Shown piece by piece: positions 62,740 to 64,000 of a DNA stretch of 64,000 nucleotides. The stretch comes from Micromonospora echinospora. GTDB lineage: Bacteria > Actinomycetota > Actinomycetes > Mycobacteriales > Micromonosporaceae. Position 1 is the first letter of the stretch. Each line of letters begins with the position of its first letter. Under the pieces are notes generated by a model. The model ran no database searches and was not told the DNA's origin. It saw only the letters and a program-made list of their open reading frames with translations. The position numbers were made by a program, and so were the translations under genes. The DNA is taken from the NCBI RefSeq assembly GCF_014203425.1, contig NZ_JACHJC010000001.1, positions 4,366,001-4,430,000 on the forward strand, read 5' to 3'.

Positions 62740-63219
62740 ATGCTTACGGCACACCGCGCGGTGACACCACTGCGCGCCTTCCTGGTCCTGCTGTTCGCGA
62801 TCCTGGTGCTGTTCCAGACCATGTCGCTGCCCGGGCAGTTCGCGCACATGGCGCGCGAGAACCCGGACATGGCGTACCTGCGGTGGCCCGCCACCGCCGT
62901 GACGATCTTCTGGGTGCTGTGCGTGCAGGTGGTGATCGTCTGCACCTGGCACCTGCTCACCCTCGTCAAACGCGACCGCATCTTCACCGAGGCGTCCCTG
63001 GGCTGGGTCGACGGGATCGTCTGGGCGGTCGCCGCCGCCTGGGTGGTGCTGGTCGGCGTGTTCGGCTACGTCGGCTTCAACGCCGACGACCCGGGCCTGC
63101 CGCTGCTGCTGTTCCTGCTGGTCACCGGCGTCAGCGTGCTGGGGCTGCTGATGGTCGTGCTGCGCGCGCTGCTGCGGCAGGCCACCACGCTGCGCACCGA
63201 CATGGAAGCGGTGATCTGA
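62740..63219 (+). CDS. DUF2975-domain membrane protein
   Basis: About 159 residues, four hydrophobic helices (about 9-28, 47-68, 87-108, 115-140). The motif TLVKRDRIFTEASLGWVDGIVWAV is typical of DUF2975. Such proteins are regularly encoded with a small Cro/C1-type HTH protein, as here, and probably act together as a membrane-linked regulator pair. No ribosome site is visible, in line with a leaderless message. A small membrane-protein gene completes the operon. Confidence 0.87.
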   Translation: MLTAHRAVTPLRAFLVLLFAILVLFQTMSLPGQFAHMARENPDMAYLRWPATAVTIFWVLCVQVVIVCTWHLLTLVKRDRIFTEASLGWVDGIVWAVAAAWVVLVGVFGYVGFNADDPGLPLLLFLLVTGVSVLGLLMVVLRALLRQATTLRTDMEAVI

Positions 63220-63437
63220 TGCCGATCGTCGTGCGCATCGACGTGGAGCTGGCCAAGCGCAAGATGAGCGTCGGCGAGTTCGCCGAACGTGTCGGGCTCA
63301 CCCCGGCGAACGTCGCCGTGCTCAAGAACGGCCGCGCCAAGGCCGTCCGGTTCAGCACCCTGGAGGCCATGTGCCGGGTGCTCGACTGCCAGCCCGGCGA
63401 CCTGCTCGAATGGGTCGCCGACGAGGAGGACCGATGA
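63219..63437 (+). CDS. Small Cro/C1-type (XRE) HTH protein
   Basis: About 72 residues, essentially one HTH domain: VELAKRKMSVGEFAERVGL, TPANVAVLKNGRAKAVRFSTLEAM, CRVLDCQPGDLLEW. This YozG-like protein is the standard partner of DUF2975. Start ATG shares one base with the DUF2975 stop (TGATG), so translation is coupled. Confidence 0.92.
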   Translation: MPIVVRIDVELAKRKMSVGEFAERVGLTPANVAVLKNGRAKAVRFSTLEAMCRVLDCQPGDLLEWVADEEDR

Positions 63438-63598
63438 GACACCTGGCCGCCGCCGCCGCCCTGCTCGCCGTCGTGCTCGGCGTCACCGGCTTCGTGTACG
63501 GCGAGGCCGACGACTCCCCCGGCCTCCAGTTCCTGTCCGCGCTGCTCGTCATCGGCGCGGTCGCCATCGGCGTGCGCGTCGCCCGGCGTACCCGATAG
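63434..63598 (+). CDS. Small membrane protein, unknown
   Basis: About 54 residues with two hydrophobic segments (AAAAALLAVVLGVTGFVYG and LSALLVIGAVAIGVRVA). It overlaps the XRE gene by 4 nt (ATGA), which supports its reality. Function not recognised; it belongs to the DUF2975 operon. Confidence 0.75.
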   Translation: MRHLAAAAALLAVVLGVTGFVYGEADDSPGLQFLSALLVIGAVAIGVRVARRTR

Positions 63599-63630
63599 GG
63601 CCGGCGCCCCCTCGACGCCGGCCCTGTCGC

Positions 63631-64000
63631 TCAGCCCTTCACGCAGACGACCTGCTTGAGGTGGGCGACCACCTCGACCAGGTCCTCCTGCTGGGCCATC
63701 ACCTCGGTGATGTCCTTGTACGCGCCGGGGATCTCGTCGACCACCCCGGCGTCCTTACGGCACTCCACCCCGGCGGTCTGCGCGGCCAGGTCCGCGGTGC
63801 TGTACATCCGCTTCGCCTGCCCCCGCGACATCCGCCGCCCGGCGCCGTGCGACGCCGAGCAGTACGCGTCCAGGTTCCCCTTGCCGCACACGATGTACGA
63901 GCCGGTGCCCATCGAGCCGGGGATGATGCCCAGGTCCCCCTTCCCGGCCCGGATCGCGCCCTTGCGGGTCACCAGCACGTCCACCCCGTCGTAGCTCTCC
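63631..64000 (-). CDS. rtcB: RtcB RNA ligase, 3' part (continues beyond the window)
   Basis: About 122 C-terminal residues are visible; the 5' end lies outside the window. VDVLVTRKGAIRAGKGDLGIIPGSMGTGSYIV and YCSASHGAGRRMSRGQAKR contain the RtcB Mn/GTP-binding region, including the His that is guanylylated (SHGAGR). RtcB joins 2',3'-cyclic phosphate and 5'-OH RNA ends for RNA repair. It converges with the DUF2975 operon. Confidence 0.95.
   Translation of the reverse strand, partial: ESYDGVDVLVTRKGAIRAGKGDLGIIPGSMGTGSYIVCGKGNLDAYCSASHGAGRRMSRGQAKRMYSTADLAAQTAGVECRKDAGVVDEIPGAYKDITEVMAQQEDLVEVVAHLKQVVCVKG

Overview
The window is very GC-rich DNA. Strongly GC-biased third codon positions, frequent GTG starts, ATGA/GTGA start-stop overlaps, a class A penicillin-binding protein, an Rpf-like transglycosylase under a c-di-AMP riboswitch and many secreted hydrolases point to a filamentous actinobacterium. 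Micromonosporaceae (Micromonospora-like) is the best guess from gene style; no rRNA or other marker is present to prove it.

Layout. Positions 1-25800 are chromosomal housekeeping and accessory genes: an FAD/Fe-S oxidase, a lipid kinase, a bifunctional PBP, an M4 protease, YbaB, an Rpf-like muralytic enzyme, a luciferase-like oxidase fused to hemerythrin, an HxlR regulator with an SDR, HtpG, a GntR regulator with a sterol-desaturase-like enzyme and a lysoplasmalogenase-like protein, SmpB, a DinB protein, an ArsR/MFS pair and a GH16 glucanase. Two clusters of about 80-nt palindromic repeats lie at gene 3' ends (11-301 and 16397-16949).

Positions 26559-32333 encode one giant protein: TIR, a metallophosphoesterase-like domain with its metal ligands lost, NACHT ATPase, pentapeptide repeats and about 15 WD40 blades. 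This is a STAND/NLR-type candidate immune receptor. Positions 32442-43656 hold small metabolic and regulatory genes, including an unusual three-gene unit (two-TM protein, cupin-like protein, IMPase-like phosphatase, 37205-39774).

Positions 43668-62718 look like a RiPP/lipopeptide biosynthetic gene cluster. It has a 30-residue precursor with a class III leader motif (VLDLQ) and a C-terminal SFDSSTC, a LanKC synthetase, a LanD-type cysteine decarboxylase, two paralogous GNAT acyltransferases, a KAS III, two carrier proteins, a FabG-like reductase, two FabD-like transacylases, an adenylation enzyme, a VioC/clavaminate-synthase-like oxygenase, a class V PLP enzyme, an aminobutyraldehyde-dehydrogenase-like enzyme, a DrrAB-type ABC exporter and a GAP/LysE-like membrane protein. 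The logic matches lipolanthines (avionin peptides capped by an acyl group; microvionin and goadvionin are the known types), but a small stand-alone type II set replaces the type I PKS. The LuxR-type regulator is split by an IS5-family element with intact ends and a TAA duplication, so the cluster may be mis-regulated in this strain.

The right edge holds a DUF2975/XRE/small membrane protein operon and the 3' part of rtcB.
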